Below, in pieces: positions 26,655-35,472 of a stretch of 64,000 nucleotides of DNA; positions within the stretch are counted from its first letter, which is position 1, and each line of letters starts with the position of its first letter. This stretch comes from Rhodanobacter sp. Soil772 (lineage in GTDB: Bacteria; Pseudomonadota; Gammaproteobacteria; Xanthomonadales; Rhodanobacteraceae), in NCBI RefSeq assembly GCF_001428385.1, contig NZ_LMSK01000001.1, forward strand, positions 683,355-747,354, in the 5' to 3' direction. The position numbers were made by a program, and so were the translations under genes. Under the pieces are notes generated by a model, which saw only the letters and a program-made list of their open reading frames with translations, had not been told where the DNA came from and made no database searches.

Positions 26655-26707
26655 GTTTCGGCGAAAGACGCTGGATGCCAGCTTTCGCCGACATGACGAG
26701 CGAAGAA

Positions 26708-27913
26708 TCAGAGCGCCTCGAAGATACCCGCCGCGCCCATGCCGGTGCCGATGCACATGGTCACCATGCCGTACTTCTGCTTGCGCCGGCGCATGCCGTG
26801 CACGAGCGTGGCGATGCGCACGGCGCCGGTGGCGCCGAGCGGATGGCCCAGCGCGATGGCACCGCCGAGCGGGTTGACCTTGCCCGGGTCGAGGCCGAGG
26901 TCGCCGATGACGGCCAGCGCCTGGGCGGCGAACGCTTCGTTGAGCTCGATCCAGTCCAACTGGTCCTGGCTGATGCCGGTCTGGCGCAGCGCTTTCGGGA
27001 TCGCTTCCTTCGGGCCGATGCCCATCACTTCCGGCGGCACGCCGGCGACGGAGAAGCCGACGAAGCGGGCCAGCGGCTGCAGGTTGTACTGCTTGATCGC
27101 CTTCTCGCTGGCCAGCAGCACGGCGCCGGCGCCGTCGGACATCTGCGAGGAGTTGCCGGCGGTGACGCTGCCGCCGAACTGGCCGTTGCGGAACACGGTT
27201 TTCAGCTTGGCCAGCACTTCGGCGGTGGTACCGGCGCGCGGGCCTTCATCCATGTCGATGCTGCGGCTGTCGGTCTTGATGCCGCGGCTGGCCAGGTCGG
27301 GGTAGTGGTCGTCGAGCTGGAACGGGGTGATCTCGTCCTTGAACTCGCCGGCGGCCTGGGCGGCGAGCGCGCGGCGATGGCTTTCCACCGAGAACGCATC
27401 CTGCTGCTCGCGGCTGACCTTCCACCGCTTCGCCACGTTCTCGGCGGTGATGCCCATGCCGTAGGCGATGCCGATGTTCTCGTCGTTGAAGATCGCCGGG
27501 TTCATCGCGACCTTGTGGCCCATCATCGGCACCATGCTCATGCTCTCGGTGCCGCCGGCGAGCATCAGGTCTTCCTCGCCGAGGCGGATGCGGTCGGCCG
27601 CCATCGCCACCGACTGCAGGCCGGACGAGCAGAAGCGGTTGACAGTGACGCCGGGCACGGTGTCGGGCAGGCCGGCCAGCAACAGGCCGATGCGCGCCAC
27701 GTTCATGCCTTGTTCGGCCTCGGGCATGGCGCAGCCGATGATGACGTCGCCGATCTGCCGCGGGTCGACGCCCGGCGCCTGCGCCATCACAGCGCGGATC
27801 ACGTGGGCGAGCATGTCGTCCGGCCGGGTGTGGCGGAACACGCCGCGCGGCGCCTTGCCGACCGGGGTGCGGGTGGCGGCGACGATGTAGGCGTCTTGCA
27901 CTTGCTTGGTCAT
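26708..27913 (-). CDS. fadA: Acetyl-CoA C-acyltransferase (3-ketoacyl-CoA thiolase)
   Basis: Last step of fatty-acid beta-oxidation: thiolytic release of acetyl-CoA. Length is 401 residues. The nucleophile Cys is in NRFCSSGLQ, and the other catalytic residues lie in NEAFAAQ, GGAIALGHPLGATG and MCIGTGMG. GGAG lies upstream of the ATG at 27913. It follows the multifunctional dehydrogenase/hydratase gene in the same orientation with 141 bases between them, most of it an inverted repeat. It probably belongs to the operon led by the TetR gene. Confidence 0.95.
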   Translation of the reverse strand: MTKQVQDAYIVAATRTPVGKAPRGVFRHTRPDDMLAHVIRAVMAQAPGVDPRQIGDVIIGCAMPEAEQGMNVARIGLLLAGLPDTVPGVTVNRFCSSGLQSVAMAADRIRLGEEDLMLAGGTESMSMVPMMGHKVAMNPAIFNDENIGIAYGMGITAENVAKRWKVSREQQDAFSVESHRRALAAQAAGEFKDEITPFQLDDHYPDLASRGIKTDSRSIDMDEGPRAGTTAEVLAKLKTVFRNGQFGGSVTAGNSSQMSDGAGAVLLASEKAIKQYNLQPLARFVGFSVAGVPPEVMGIGPKEAIPKALRQTGISQDQLDWIELNEAFAAQALAVIGDLGLDPGKVNPLGGAIALGHPLGATGAVRIATLVHGMRRRKQKYGMVTMCIGTGMGAAGIFEAL

Positions 27914-27969
27914 GGGATTTGCTCCGTGGCGTCGCGCGTGAAGCAGCGACGCGTCTTCAGTTTTTTGAT

Positions 27970-28049
27970 CGTCATCCCAGCGCAAGCTGGGATCCAGTGT
28001 CGTTGTCGTGGATCGAAGTCGCTGGACCCCAGCTTGCGCTGGGGTGACG
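27970..28049. repeat. Inverted repeat between fadA and its upstream partner
   Basis: The left arm CGTCATCCCAGCGCAAGCTG plus GGATCCAG (27970-27997) is the near-perfect complement of the right arm CTGGACCCCAGCTTGCGCTG plus GGGTGACG (28022-28049), with a 24-base loop. It is a long REP-type hairpin inside the fad operon and could attenuate or stabilise the transcript. Confidence 0.75.
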
Positions 28050-28054
28050 ACCCT

Positions 28055-30442
28055 TCAGTTCCTCAGCGGTTTGCCGGTGCTCATGGTGTGGGCGATGCGG
28101 GCCTGGGTTTTTTCGGTCTTCGCCAGTTCCACGAAGTGCTTGCGTTCCAGCGCCAGCAACCATTCCTCATCGACCGTCGAACCGCGTTCGATCACACCGC
28201 CGCACAAGGTGTCGGCGATGCGCGAGGCGATGTCCACGTCGTGCTCGGAAGCGAAGTAGCCGGCTTGCAGGTTGGCCAGCGAGGCGCGGAAGGTGGCGGT
28301 ACCGACGTCGCCGGCGACCGGGATCGCACGCGCCGGCAGCGGCGGGCGGTAGCCGCTTTCGGCCAGACCGTTGGCAACTTGCTTGGCCACGTAGAGCAGC
28401 TCGTAGGCGTTGAACACGACCACGTCGCTGTCGCGCAGCAGGCCCATGTTCTTCGCTTCGATCGCGCTGGGCGAGACCTTGGCCATCGCCACGGTTTCGA
28501 ACACCTTCTTCAATTCCTCGAACGGGTCGGTCGGGTTCGCTTTCGCCGCGCGCACTACCAGCTCGTGCAGGCCACCACCGGCCGGCAACAGGCCGACGCC
28601 GGCCTCGACCAAGCCGATATAGCTTTCCAGTGCCGCCACGGTGCGCGCCGAATGCATCTGGAACTCGCAGCCGCCGCCGAACGCCATGCCGCGTACCGCG
28701 GCCACCACCGGCACCAGCGAGTGCTTGATCGCCATGCTGGTGCGCTGGAAGTTGGCCACCATCTTCTCGAAGTCGTCGAACTTGCCGGCCTGCAGCAAGC
28801 CCAGTGCACCCTTGAGATCCGCACCGGCGGAGAACGGCTCGCCGGTCTGCCAGATCACCACGGCCTTCAGCTTCTCTTCGGCCAGCCTGATCGCGTGCTG
28901 CACGCCGTCGAGCACGAAGTCGTTGACCGTGTTCATCTTGGTCTTGAACGAGAGGATGCCAATGCCGTCGTCGCCCAGCGTCCACAGGCGCACGCCATCG
29001 TTCTCCCACACCGTGGTGCCCTGGTCGAATTTCTCGCCGATCAACGGATCGGGGAACAGCTGACGCTTATAGACAGGGTGCTGCGAACGCGGCTTGTCGG
29101 CGTTGGCGCTGGCCGAGTACGAACCGTCCTTGCCATGGACGCCTTTACGGCCATCGGTGACCCATGCCGGCAGCGGCGCCTTGCTCATCGCCTTGCCGGC
29201 GGCGATGTCTTCGTTGATCCAGCCGGCCACCTGTTGCCAGCCCGCGGCCTGCCAGGTCTCGAACGGACCGAGCTTCCAGCCGTAGCCCCAACGGATCGCG
29301 AAGTCGACGTCGCGCGCAGTGTCGGCGATGTCGGCCAGGTGGTAGGCGGTGTAGTGGAACAGGTCGCGGAAGGTCGCCCACAGGAACTGGGCCTGTAGAT
29401 CGCTCGACGCGCGCAGCTTGCCGAACTTCTCGGCCGGGTCCTTGATCGCGAGGATCGCCGCGACTTCGTCGGATGGCTTCTGCTCGGAGGCACGGTAATC
29501 CTTTGCCGCCGGATCAAGCACCACGATGTCCTTGCCGGCCTTCTTGTAGAAGCCGTTGCCGTTCTTCTGGCCCAGCGCGCCCTTTTCGATCAGGCCGGCG
29601 AGCCACACCGGCGCCTTGAAATACTCATGCCACGGGTCGTCGGGCAGCGTATCGGCCATGGTCTTGATGACGTGCGCCATGGTGTCCAGGCCAACCACGT
29701 CGGCGGTCCGGTAGGTGGCGCTTTTCGGGCGGCCCACGGCCGGGCCGGTCAGCGCGTCGACGGTGTCGAAGCCGAGCTTGAACTGCTCGGTGTGGTGCAT
29801 GGTGGCCAGCATCGAGAACACGCCGATGCGATTGCCGATGAAGTTCGGGGTGTCCTTGGCGATCACCACGCCCTTGCCGACGGTGGTGGTGAGGAAAGCT
29901 TCGAGGCCATCCAGCACGTTCCTGTCGGTGAGTCGGGTCGGGATCAGTTCGACCAGGTGCATGTAGCGCGGCGGGTTGAAGAAGTGCACGCCCGAGAAGC
30001 GATGGCGCATGTCTTCCGGCAGCGCCTCGGCGAGGCCGTTGATCGACAGGCCCGAAGTGTTGGAGGCAATGATTGCCGTCTTCGACAGGTGGCCGGCGAT
30101 CTTCTTGTACAGGTCGAGCTTCCAGTCCATCCGCTCGGCGATCGCCTCGATCACCAGGTCGACGTCCTTCAGGTGGTCGAGGTCGTCGTCATAGTTGGCC
30201 GGGATGATCGCGGCGGCGAGATTCTTGTCGGCCAGCGGGGCAGGCGACAGCTTGGCCAGGTTGGCGATGGCTTTCAGCGCGATGCTGCTCTTCGGGCCTT
30301 CCTTGGCGGGCAGGTCGAACAGTACGGTTTCGACGCCGGCATTGGTCAGGTGCGCGGCGATCTGCGCGCCCATGACACCGGCGCCCAGCACGGCGGCCTT
30401 GCGGATGCGCAGCGCTGATGTGGGTGAGGATGCAGCGGTCAT
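28055..30442 (-). CDS. 3-hydroxyacyl-CoA dehydrogenase / enoyl-CoA hydratase (FadN-type order)
   Basis: A 795-residue cytoplasmic beta-oxidation enzyme. The N-terminus is the NAD-binding dehydrogenase (AAVLGAGVMGAQIAAHLTNAG at about 16-36, then HFFNPPRYMHLVELIP and KDTPNFIGNRIG). The C-terminal third is a hydratase of the crotonase fold (GEPFSAGADLKGALGL, GMAFGGGCEFQMHS). This order is the reverse of E. coli FadB and matches the Bacillus FadN type. It sits 39 bases after the TetR gene and upstream of the thiolase, forming a complete hydratase-dehydrogenase-thiolase set. Confidence 0.93.
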   Translation of the reverse strand: MTAASSPTSALRIRKAAVLGAGVMGAQIAAHLTNAGVETVLFDLPAKEGPKSSIALKAIANLAKLSPAPLADKNLAAAIIPANYDDDLDHLKDVDLVIEAIAERMDWKLDLYKKIAGHLSKTAIIASNTSGLSINGLAEALPEDMRHRFSGVHFFNPPRYMHLVELIPTRLTDRNVLDGLEAFLTTTVGKGVVIAKDTPNFIGNRIGVFSMLATMHHTEQFKLGFDTVDALTGPAVGRPKSATYRTADVVGLDTMAHVIKTMADTLPDDPWHEYFKAPVWLAGLIEKGALGQKNGNGFYKKAGKDIVVLDPAAKDYRASEQKPSDEVAAILAIKDPAEKFGKLRASSDLQAQFLWATFRDLFHYTAYHLADIADTARDVDFAIRWGYGWKLGPFETWQAAGWQQVAGWINEDIAAGKAMSKAPLPAWVTDGRKGVHGKDGSYSASANADKPRSQHPVYKRQLFPDPLIGEKFDQGTTVWENDGVRLWTLGDDGIGILSFKTKMNTVNDFVLDGVQHAIRLAEEKLKAVVIWQTGEPFSAGADLKGALGLLQAGKFDDFEKMVANFQRTSMAIKHSLVPVVAAVRGMAFGGGCEFQMHSARTVAALESYIGLVEAGVGLLPAGGGLHELVVRAAKANPTDPFEELKKVFETVAMAKVSPSAIEAKNMGLLRDSDVVVFNAYELLYVAKQVANGLAESGYRPPLPARAIPVAGDVGTATFRASLANLQAGYFASEHDVDIASRIADTLCGGVIERGSTVDEEWLLALERKHFVELAKTEKTQARIAHTMSTGKPLRN

Positions 30443-30481
30443 TGGCTTCTCCGAGGATGCAAAAAAGGTGGGACAGGTAGG

Positions 30482-31108
30482 TCAGGGATGGCTGAGCCCG
30501 GCGACGGCGAAGCGGATCAGATGCTGGGCGGTCTGTTCGCGATGGGTGTGCTCGCTGACGTCGCTTTTGCGCTGGATCATGCCGAAGCCGGACATCGCAT
30601 GGGTCAGCGCGCCGGTGACCAGGTCGATACGCCAGTACAGCTCTTCCTTGCTCAGCTGCGGCAGCAGGCGGGCGAATTCGGCGGTGAACTGGCGCATCAC
30701 GTGGCCGTAGTTCGCGGACAGGAACTGGCGCAGGGTGTCGTCGTGCTCGGCGAACGCCCGCGCCAGCACGCGCATGAACAAGGCGCCGCTGTCGTCGTGC
30801 GACAGGTCCAGGGCGGGGCGGATGAATGCTTCCAGCAGGTTCTCGAGGGTGGTTTCCGGGGCGCCGGCGATCTTGGCGAGCGCCGCTAGTCGGCGTTCAT
30901 TCAACGCGTCCAGCCGGCGCCGGAACACTTCCTCGACCAGTTTGTCCTTGGAGCCGAAGTGGTAGTTGACGGCGGCCAGGTTCACCCCGGCGGCGGTCGT
31001 CAGCTGGCGCAACGAGGCGCCATCGAAGCCACGTTGCGCGAACAGGAGCTCGGCGGCACCGAGTATCCGTTCCTTGGTCGAGCCGGAGCTGTTCACGGGC
31101 GGAACCAT
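30482..31108 (-). CDS. TetR-family regulator, PsrA-like, of the fad operon
   Basis: A 208-residue repressor. The N-terminal helix-turn-helix reads ILGAAELLFAQRGFDGASLR ... AAGVNLAAVNYHFGSKDKL, and the rest is the helical ligand-binding domain. Location as first gene of a beta-oxidation operon, plus CAAAC...GTTTG palindromes at its own promoter, match the logic of Pseudomonas PsrA, which senses long-chain fatty acids or acyl-CoA. The start is taken at 31108; an in-frame ATG at 31147 would run through an operator and is unlikely. Ligand identity is inferred. Confidence 0.88.
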   Translation of the reverse strand: MVPPVNSSGSTKERILGAAELLFAQRGFDGASLRQLTTAAGVNLAAVNYHFGSKDKLVEEVFRRRLDALNERRLAALAKIAGAPETTLENLLEAFIRPALDLSHDDSGALFMRVLARAFAEHDDTLRQFLSANYGHVMRQFTAEFARLLPQLSKEELYWRIDLVTGALTHAMSGFGMIQRKSDVSEHTHREQTAQHLIRFAVAGLSHP

Positions 31109-31127
31109 CCATCGGCCGCAGGCCGGT

Positions 31128-31143
31128 TCAAACGATCGTTTGA
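31128..31143. promoter_or_regulatory. Operator palindrome O1
   Basis: The perfect 16-base palindrome TCAAACGATCGTTTGA lies 20 bases upstream of the TetR start codon, just after the -10 box at 31143-31148. It matches the CAAAC-N4-GTTTG form bound by PsrA-type regulators. The second copy is 41 bases away centre to centre. Confidence 0.75.
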
Positions 31144-31172
31144 GCATACGCGGACAGCTCCGGGGCCGTCAA
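31143..31172 (-). promoter_or_regulatory. Promoter of the TetR-fad operon
   Basis: On the minus strand the -35 box is TTGACG (31172-31167), the spacer is 18 bases and the -10 box is TATGCT (31148-31143). The -35 lies inside operator O2 and the -10 touches O1, so a bound repressor would block polymerase. Confidence 0.65.
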
Positions 31173-31184
31173 ACGATCGTTTGT
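31169..31184. promoter_or_regulatory. Operator palindrome O2
   Basis: CAAACGATCGTTTG at 31170-31183 repeats the O1 core exactly. It overlaps the -35 box of the TetR promoter and abuts a possible ndk promoter on the other strand. Confidence 0.75.
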
Positions 31185-31212
31185 TGCAAATGTCCGGTTA
31201 CTTGCGTATGAG
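31184..31212 (+). promoter_or_regulatory. Possible ndk promoter
   Basis: TTGCAA (31184-31189), a 17-base spacer and TATGAG (31207-31212) form a weak sigma-70 candidate ahead of the ndk-der gene run. A TAGAAT box at 31214 lacks a spaced -35. Confidence 0.35.
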
Positions 31213-31337
31213 TTAGAATCTGTCAAACTTTCGTGGGCTAAATCCGCAATCCTTGTCGGAATTAGCCGATTCCGCCGGCCTGGGGGCCGGCCATGACCCC
31301 TTTCCCTATCCATCCGTTTTTTCCGGAGCAGACCCGT

Positions 31338-31763
31338 ATGGCGCTGGAGCGCACTCTTTCCATCATCAAGCCCGACGCCGTTGCCAAGAACGTCATCGGT
31401 GAAATCTATGCACGTTTCGAGAAGGCCGGCCTGAAGATCGTGGCCGCGCGCATGAAGCAGCTGTCGCGCCAGGAAGCCGAAGGCTTCTATGCCGTGCATC
31501 GCGAGCGCCCGTTCTTCAAGGCGCTGGTCGAGTTCATGATCTCCGGCCCAGTGATGATCAGCGCGCTGGAAGGCGAGAACGCCGTGCTGGCCCATCGCGA
31601 CCTGATGGGCGCCACCAATCCGAAGGAAGCCGCGCCGGGCACGATCCGCGCCGACTTCGCCGACTCCATCGATGCCAATGCCGTGCACGGTTCCGATGCG
31701 GTCGAAACCGCCAAGGTGGAGATTGCCTATTTCTTCGCTGCGACAGAAGTTTTGTCCAGGTAA
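31338..31763 (+). CDS. ndk: Nucleoside-diphosphate kinase
   Basis: A 141-residue enzyme that balances nucleoside triphosphate pools by phosphate transfer through a histidine intermediate. The active-site histidine is in [12 protein letters not shown] and the family start [15 protein letters not shown] is exact. GGAG lies upstream of the ATG at 31338. It leads a run of plus-strand core genes (rlmN follows 6 bases later), as in other Xanthomonadales. Confidence 0.97.
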   Translation: MALERTLSIIKPDAVAKNVIGEIYARFEKAGLKIVAARMKQLSRQEAEGFYAVHRERPFFKALVEFMISGPVMISALEGENAVLAHRDLMGATNPKEAAPGTIRADFADSIDANAVHGSDAVETAKVEIAYFFAATEVLSR

Positions 31764-31769
31764 TTATTC

Positions 31770-32900
31770 GTGAACCCAGTTGTCGCCAGTTCCGCCAAGG
31801 TCAACCTGCTCGATTTCGATCGTCAGGGTCTGCGTGATTTCTTCACGCAGATCGGCGAGAAGCCGTATCGCGCCGAGCAGGTGATGAAGTGGATCTACCA
31901 CGACCTGGAAGACAACTTCGAGAACATGACCGACGTGGGCAAGGCGCTGCGCGCCAAGCTCACCGAGGCCTGTTACATCGGCGCGCCGAAGACGCTGCTG
32001 GACAAGGTGGCCACCGATGGCACGCACAAGTGGCTACTCGGCATGGACAGCGGCAACGCGATCGAGACGGTGTACATCCCCGAACCGACCCGCGGCACTT
32101 TGTGCGTGTCCTCGCAGATCGGTTGCGCGCTGAACTGCAGTTTCTGCTCGACCGGCGCACAGGGCTTCAACCGCAACCTGTCCACCGCCGAGATCATCGG
32201 CCAGGTGTGGGTGGCGGCGAAGTACCTGGGCAACGTCACCCACCAGAACCGCCGCATCACCAACGTGGTGATGATGGGCATGGGCGAGCCGCTGGCGAAT
32301 TTCGACAACGTGCTGAAGGCGATGCGCCTGATGCGCGACGACCTGGGCTTCGGCCTGGCGGCCAAGCGCGTCACCCTGTCCACTGCCGGCATGGTGCCGT
32401 TGATCGACCAGCTGTCGGACGCCATCGACGTGTCGCTGGCGGTCTCGCTGCATGCGGCCAACGACGATCTGCGCACCGAGCTGATGCCGATCAACAAGCG
32501 CTACCCGATCGCCGAGCTGCTGGCCGCCTGCCAGCGCTGGATCGCACGCAAGCCGCGTACCTCGATTACCTTCGAATACACCTTGATGAAGGGGATCAAC
32601 GACCAGCCCGAGCACGCCCGCCAGCTGATCAAGCTGATGCGCAAGCTGCCGACGTGCAAGGTCAACCTGATCCCGTTCAACCCTTTCCCGGGCACTCAGT
32701 TCAAGCGCTCCGACGCCGACGACATCCACGCATTCCAGACACAGCTGCTGAATGCCGGGGTGCTGACCATGTTGCGGCGTACCCGCGGCGACGACATCGA
32801 TGCCGCCTGCGGCCAGCTGGCCGGACAGGTCACCGATCGCACCCGGCGCAGCGCCGACATACGCAAGCGGCAGGACGAGGGGACATTGCATGCGATTTGA
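31770..32900 (+). CDS. rlmN: 23S rRNA (A2503-C2)/tRNA (A37-C2) methyltransferase
   Basis: A 376-residue radical SAM enzyme. The iron-sulfur cluster cysteines are in [12 protein letters not shown] (CxxxCxxC). The second catalytic cysteine is near the C-terminus (DAACGQLAG). Other family blocks are [16 protein letters not shown] and [11 protein letters not shown]. The start is GTG at 31770, six bases after the ndk stop, so they are co-transcribed. The last 11 bases overlap pilW. Confidence 0.96.
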   Translation: MNPVVASSAKVNLLDFDRQGLRDFFTQIGEKPYRAEQVMKWIYHDLEDNFENMTDVGKALRAKLTEACYIGAPKTLLDKVATDGTHKWLLGMDSGNAIETVYIPEPTRGTLCVSSQIGCALNCSFCSTGAQGFNRNLSTAEIIGQVWVAAKYLGNVTHQNRRITNVVMMGMGEPLANFDNVLKAMRLMRDDLGFGLAAKRVTLSTAGMVPLIDQLSDAIDVSLAVSLHAANDDLRTELMPINKRYPIAELLAACQRWIARKPRTSITFEYTLMKGINDQPEHARQLIKLMRKLPTCKVNLIPFNPFPGTQFKRSDADDIHAFQTQLLNAGVLTMLRRTRGDDIDAACGQLAGQVTDRTRRSADIRKRQDEGTLHAI

Positions 32901-33678
32901 CCGGGTATTGATCTTCTGCCTGCTGTTGCCGCTGGCCGGCTGCATCACCACGCGCACCGACAGCAGTTCGCTGGGCAAGAGCATGCCGCAGTCCAGCAAG
33001 GCGGACCTGGCCGAGGATGCCGCCCGGGTCCATACCGAACTGGGCCAGCACTACATGGCTTCCGGCGACCTGCAGACGGCGCTGGAAAAACTGACCAAGG
33101 CGCTGCAGTTCGACCCCAGCTACGCACCGGCGCACACCGTGATCGCGGTGCTGTACGAGCGCATCAACAAGCTGCCCGAAGCCGAGCAGCATTACCGCAA
33201 GGCGGTGGCGCTGGAACCGGCCAAGGGCGCGCCGAACAACAATCTCGGCGTCTTCCTGTGCCACACCGGGAAGATCGCCGAGGCGAACCAGTATTTCCAG
33301 AAAGCCGTCGCCGACCCGTTCTACCAGAGCCCCGACGTGGCGCTGACCAATGCCGGCGTCTGCCAGCTGCGCGCCAACGATGTTACCGGGGCCGAAGCGA
33401 GTTTTCGTGACGCCATCGCAAGAAATCCCAAGAATGCGGAGGCACTCTTCCAGCTTGCGAATACGCTTTATCTGAATAAGGATGCATTTCGCGCCAGGGC
33501 TTTCATCCAGCGGTTCGATGCGCTGGGCCAGTCGACTGCCGCGTCGCTCAAGCTAGGCCACGATATCGAAACCCGTCTGGGCAACCCGGAAGGTGCCCTC
33601 ACTTACAGCAAGCGATTGCTCAGCCAGTTCCCGGACTCGGAGCAGGCGCACGCCCTAGACACAACTGCCAGCCCATGA
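32890..33678 (+). CDS. pilW: Type IV pilus biogenesis/stability lipoprotein PilW
   Basis: A 262-residue outer-membrane lipoprotein (PilF in some genomes) that stabilises or assembles the secretin multimer. The lipobox is LAGC (Cys17 within [18 protein letters not shown]). Six or so TPR repeats follow, for example [19 protein letters not shown] and [25 protein letters not shown] precedes the ATG, which lies inside the end of rlmN. The stop overlaps the rodZ start (ATGA). Confidence 0.93.
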   Translation: MRFDRVLIFCLLLPLAGCITTRTDSSSLGKSMPQSSKADLAEDAARVHTELGQHYMASGDLQTALEKLTKALQFDPSYAPAHTVIAVLYERINKLPEAEQHYRKAVALEPAKGAPNNNLGVFLCHTGKIAEANQYFQKAVADPFYQSPDVALTNAGVCQLRANDVTGAEASFRDAIARNPKNAEALFQLANTLYLNKDAFRARAFIQRFDALGQSTAASLKLGHDIETRLGNPEGALTYSKRLLSQFPDSEQAHALDTTASP

Positions 33679-34667
33679 CCTCCATGCAGCCTCAGCCGAC
33701 CGGACAGGATTCAAGCGAGCCCGGGTTGTTCGGTATCAATTTGCCCAACATGGATGTGTCGTCGACAAACCCTCACACGGTAAGTTTCGGCAGTCGTCTG
33801 CATGCAGCGCGTGAAGCCCAGGGCCTGGATCTGGAAGCCTGCGCGCATACGCTGAAATTGCCTGCCCGGGTGCTGCGCCAACTCGAACGCGACCAGTACG
33901 ACGGCATCGACTCCAAGATCTACCTGGGCAGCTACATCAACAAGTACGCCCGCCACCTGGGCATCAACGAGGCATCGATCCAGGTCGAGCTCGATCGCAT
34001 CAGGCAGATCGAAGCGCCGCTGGTAGCCACCGGTGGCATCTCGCATTCGCGCTTCCTGCTGGACCGTTACGCCACCGCTGCCACCTACGTCGTGCTGACC
34101 GCGGTGATCGTGGTGCCGATGATCTGGCTGGGCGTGCGCGGCACGCTGGATCGCGACCTCAGCCATCTCGCCCCGCTGGACGCCGCCCCGGTGGCCCAGC
34201 TGGAAGCGCCCGCTACCCACGCCGTCGCTGCCGACAGCCACGCCGGCGAACTGATCCCGCTGGCCCCGCCGAAGGCAACGCCGCCGCAGGAACAGGACCA
34301 GCCGCTGCTGGCCTCGATGGCGCCATTCCCGAACCTGGAAAGCGCCAACCTGTCGCCGGCCAAGCCGCTCGCACCGGTCGCGGATACCGGTACCGGCGAT
34401 CACAGCCTGAGCCTCAGCCTCTCCGCAGCCAGTTGGGTCGAAGTCATCCAGGCCGATGGCACGCGTCTGGAATACGGCCTGCTTTCAGCCGGCAGCAACA
34501 AGACCTATCACAGCGATCAGCCGCTGGATGTGCGCATCGGCAACGCCAGCGGCGCGCAGGTCAGCATCGATGGCAAGTCGATCGGCATGGACGATTTCCG
34601 GCGCGCCAACGTGGCGCGTTTCCGCATGCAGATGCAGGACGGCACGGCCTCCGCAACCAGCTTCTGA
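33675..34667 (+). CDS. rodZ: RodZ-like cytoskeletal/HTH membrane protein
   Basis: A 330-residue bitopic inner-membrane protein. The N-terminal helix-turn-helix domain (FGSRLHAAREAQGLDLEACAHTLKLPARVLRQLE) binds MreB in E. coli. One transmembrane helix (about 136-156, ATYVVLTAVIVVPMIWLGV) leads to a proline/alanine-rich periplasmic linker and the DUF4115 domain (SLSLSAASWVEVIQADGTRL ... VSIDGKSIGMDDF). It links cell-shape control with the pilW gene through an ATGA overlap. Confidence 0.92.
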   Translation: MTSMQPQPTGQDSSEPGLFGINLPNMDVSSTNPHTVSFGSRLHAAREAQGLDLEACAHTLKLPARVLRQLERDQYDGIDSKIYLGSYINKYARHLGINEASIQVELDRIRQIEAPLVATGGISHSRFLLDRYATAATYVVLTAVIVVPMIWLGVRGTLDRDLSHLAPLDAAPVAQLEAPATHAVAADSHAGELIPLAPPKATPPQEQDQPLLASMAPFPNLESANLSPAKPLAPVADTGTGDHSLSLSLSAASWVEVIQADGTRLEYGLLSAGSNKTYHSDQPLDVRIGNASGAQVSIDGKSIGMDDFRRANVARFRMQMQDGTASATSF

Positions 34668-34821
34668 TCGCCATTTGGGGCCGCTGCGAGCGGCCCATTT
34701 CGGTTATGCTTGCCCACTTGGTCCGCCCGGCAACGAGCGGGCGTGACCGGCTTTTCCCTTTATTTACCGCACCGGCCTGTGCACGCGTCTGCGGGCGCGC
34801 GGCCTTTTGAATGGTGATTGC

Positions 34822-35472
34822 ATGGCATTTGAAGAATACGACAAGTACGAACAGAGCGAGCTGGTCCAGAAATGGCTGCGCGACAACGGCGTGTCGATCA
34901 TCGCCGGCATCGTGATTGGCCTGGTCGGCATTTTCGGTTGGCAGCAATGGCGCAACCATCAGGCCCGCAATGAAGGCCAGGCCTCCCAGCTCTACCAGCA
35001 GATGCAGATCGCGCAGGCGTCCGGCAAGCCGGATACCGCCACGCAGCTGACCGACCAGTTGATGAAGGATTACGCGAAGTCGCCGTTCACCGTGTTCGCC
35101 GTCAGTGACCGCGCCAGGCAGCAGGTGCAGGCCAAACAGCTGGACAAGGCCGAGGCATCGCTGAAGTGGGCCGAGAGCCATGCCACCGCCCCGGCGTTGA
35201 AGTCGTTGACGCTGCTGCGCATCGCGCAGGTGGAACTGGCCCGCGACAACGGCAAGGAGGCGCTGGCCACGCTCGATCGCATCCCGGCCGACAGCTATCA
35301 GGGGCTGGCGCAGGAACTCCGCGGTGATGTGCTGGTCAAGCTTGGACGCCCGGACGAAGCACGCAAGGCCTATCAGGCGGCCTTGTCGACGCTGGGCAAG
35401 GAAGCGCCGCAACGCGGCGCCTTGCAGATGAAACTCGATGATTTGGCCGTGGCCGGGAAGCAGGGTGCATGA
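34822..35472 (+). CDS. yfgM: YfgM/tetratricopeptide ancillary SecYEG translocon protein
   Basis: A 216-residue inner-membrane protein: a short cytoplasmic start, one helix (about 25-43, VSIIAGIVIGLVGIFGW), then a periplasmic TPR-like domain. In E. coli YfgM interacts with the SecYEG-PpiD translocon and helps periplasmic chaperone networks. The ribosome binding site is weak. The stop overlaps bamB (ATGA). In many gammaproteobacteria ispG and hisS precede it; here rodZ does. Confidence 0.9.
   Translation: MAFEEYDKYEQSELVQKWLRDNGVSIIAGIVIGLVGIFGWQQWRNHQARNEGQASQLYQQMQIAQASGKPDTATQLTDQLMKDYAKSPFTVFAVSDRARQQVQAKQLDKAEASLKWAESHATAPALKSLTLLRIAQVELARDNGKEALATLDRIPADSYQGLAQELRGDVLVKLGRPDEARKAYQAALSTLGKEAPQRGALQMKLDDLAVAGKQGA

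Noticed and set aside
26675-29398. 907-codon plus-strand open frame opposite fadA and the dehydrogenase/hydratase
   Set aside because: Composition is His/Arg/Ala-rich and it lies antisense to two well-supported enzymes.
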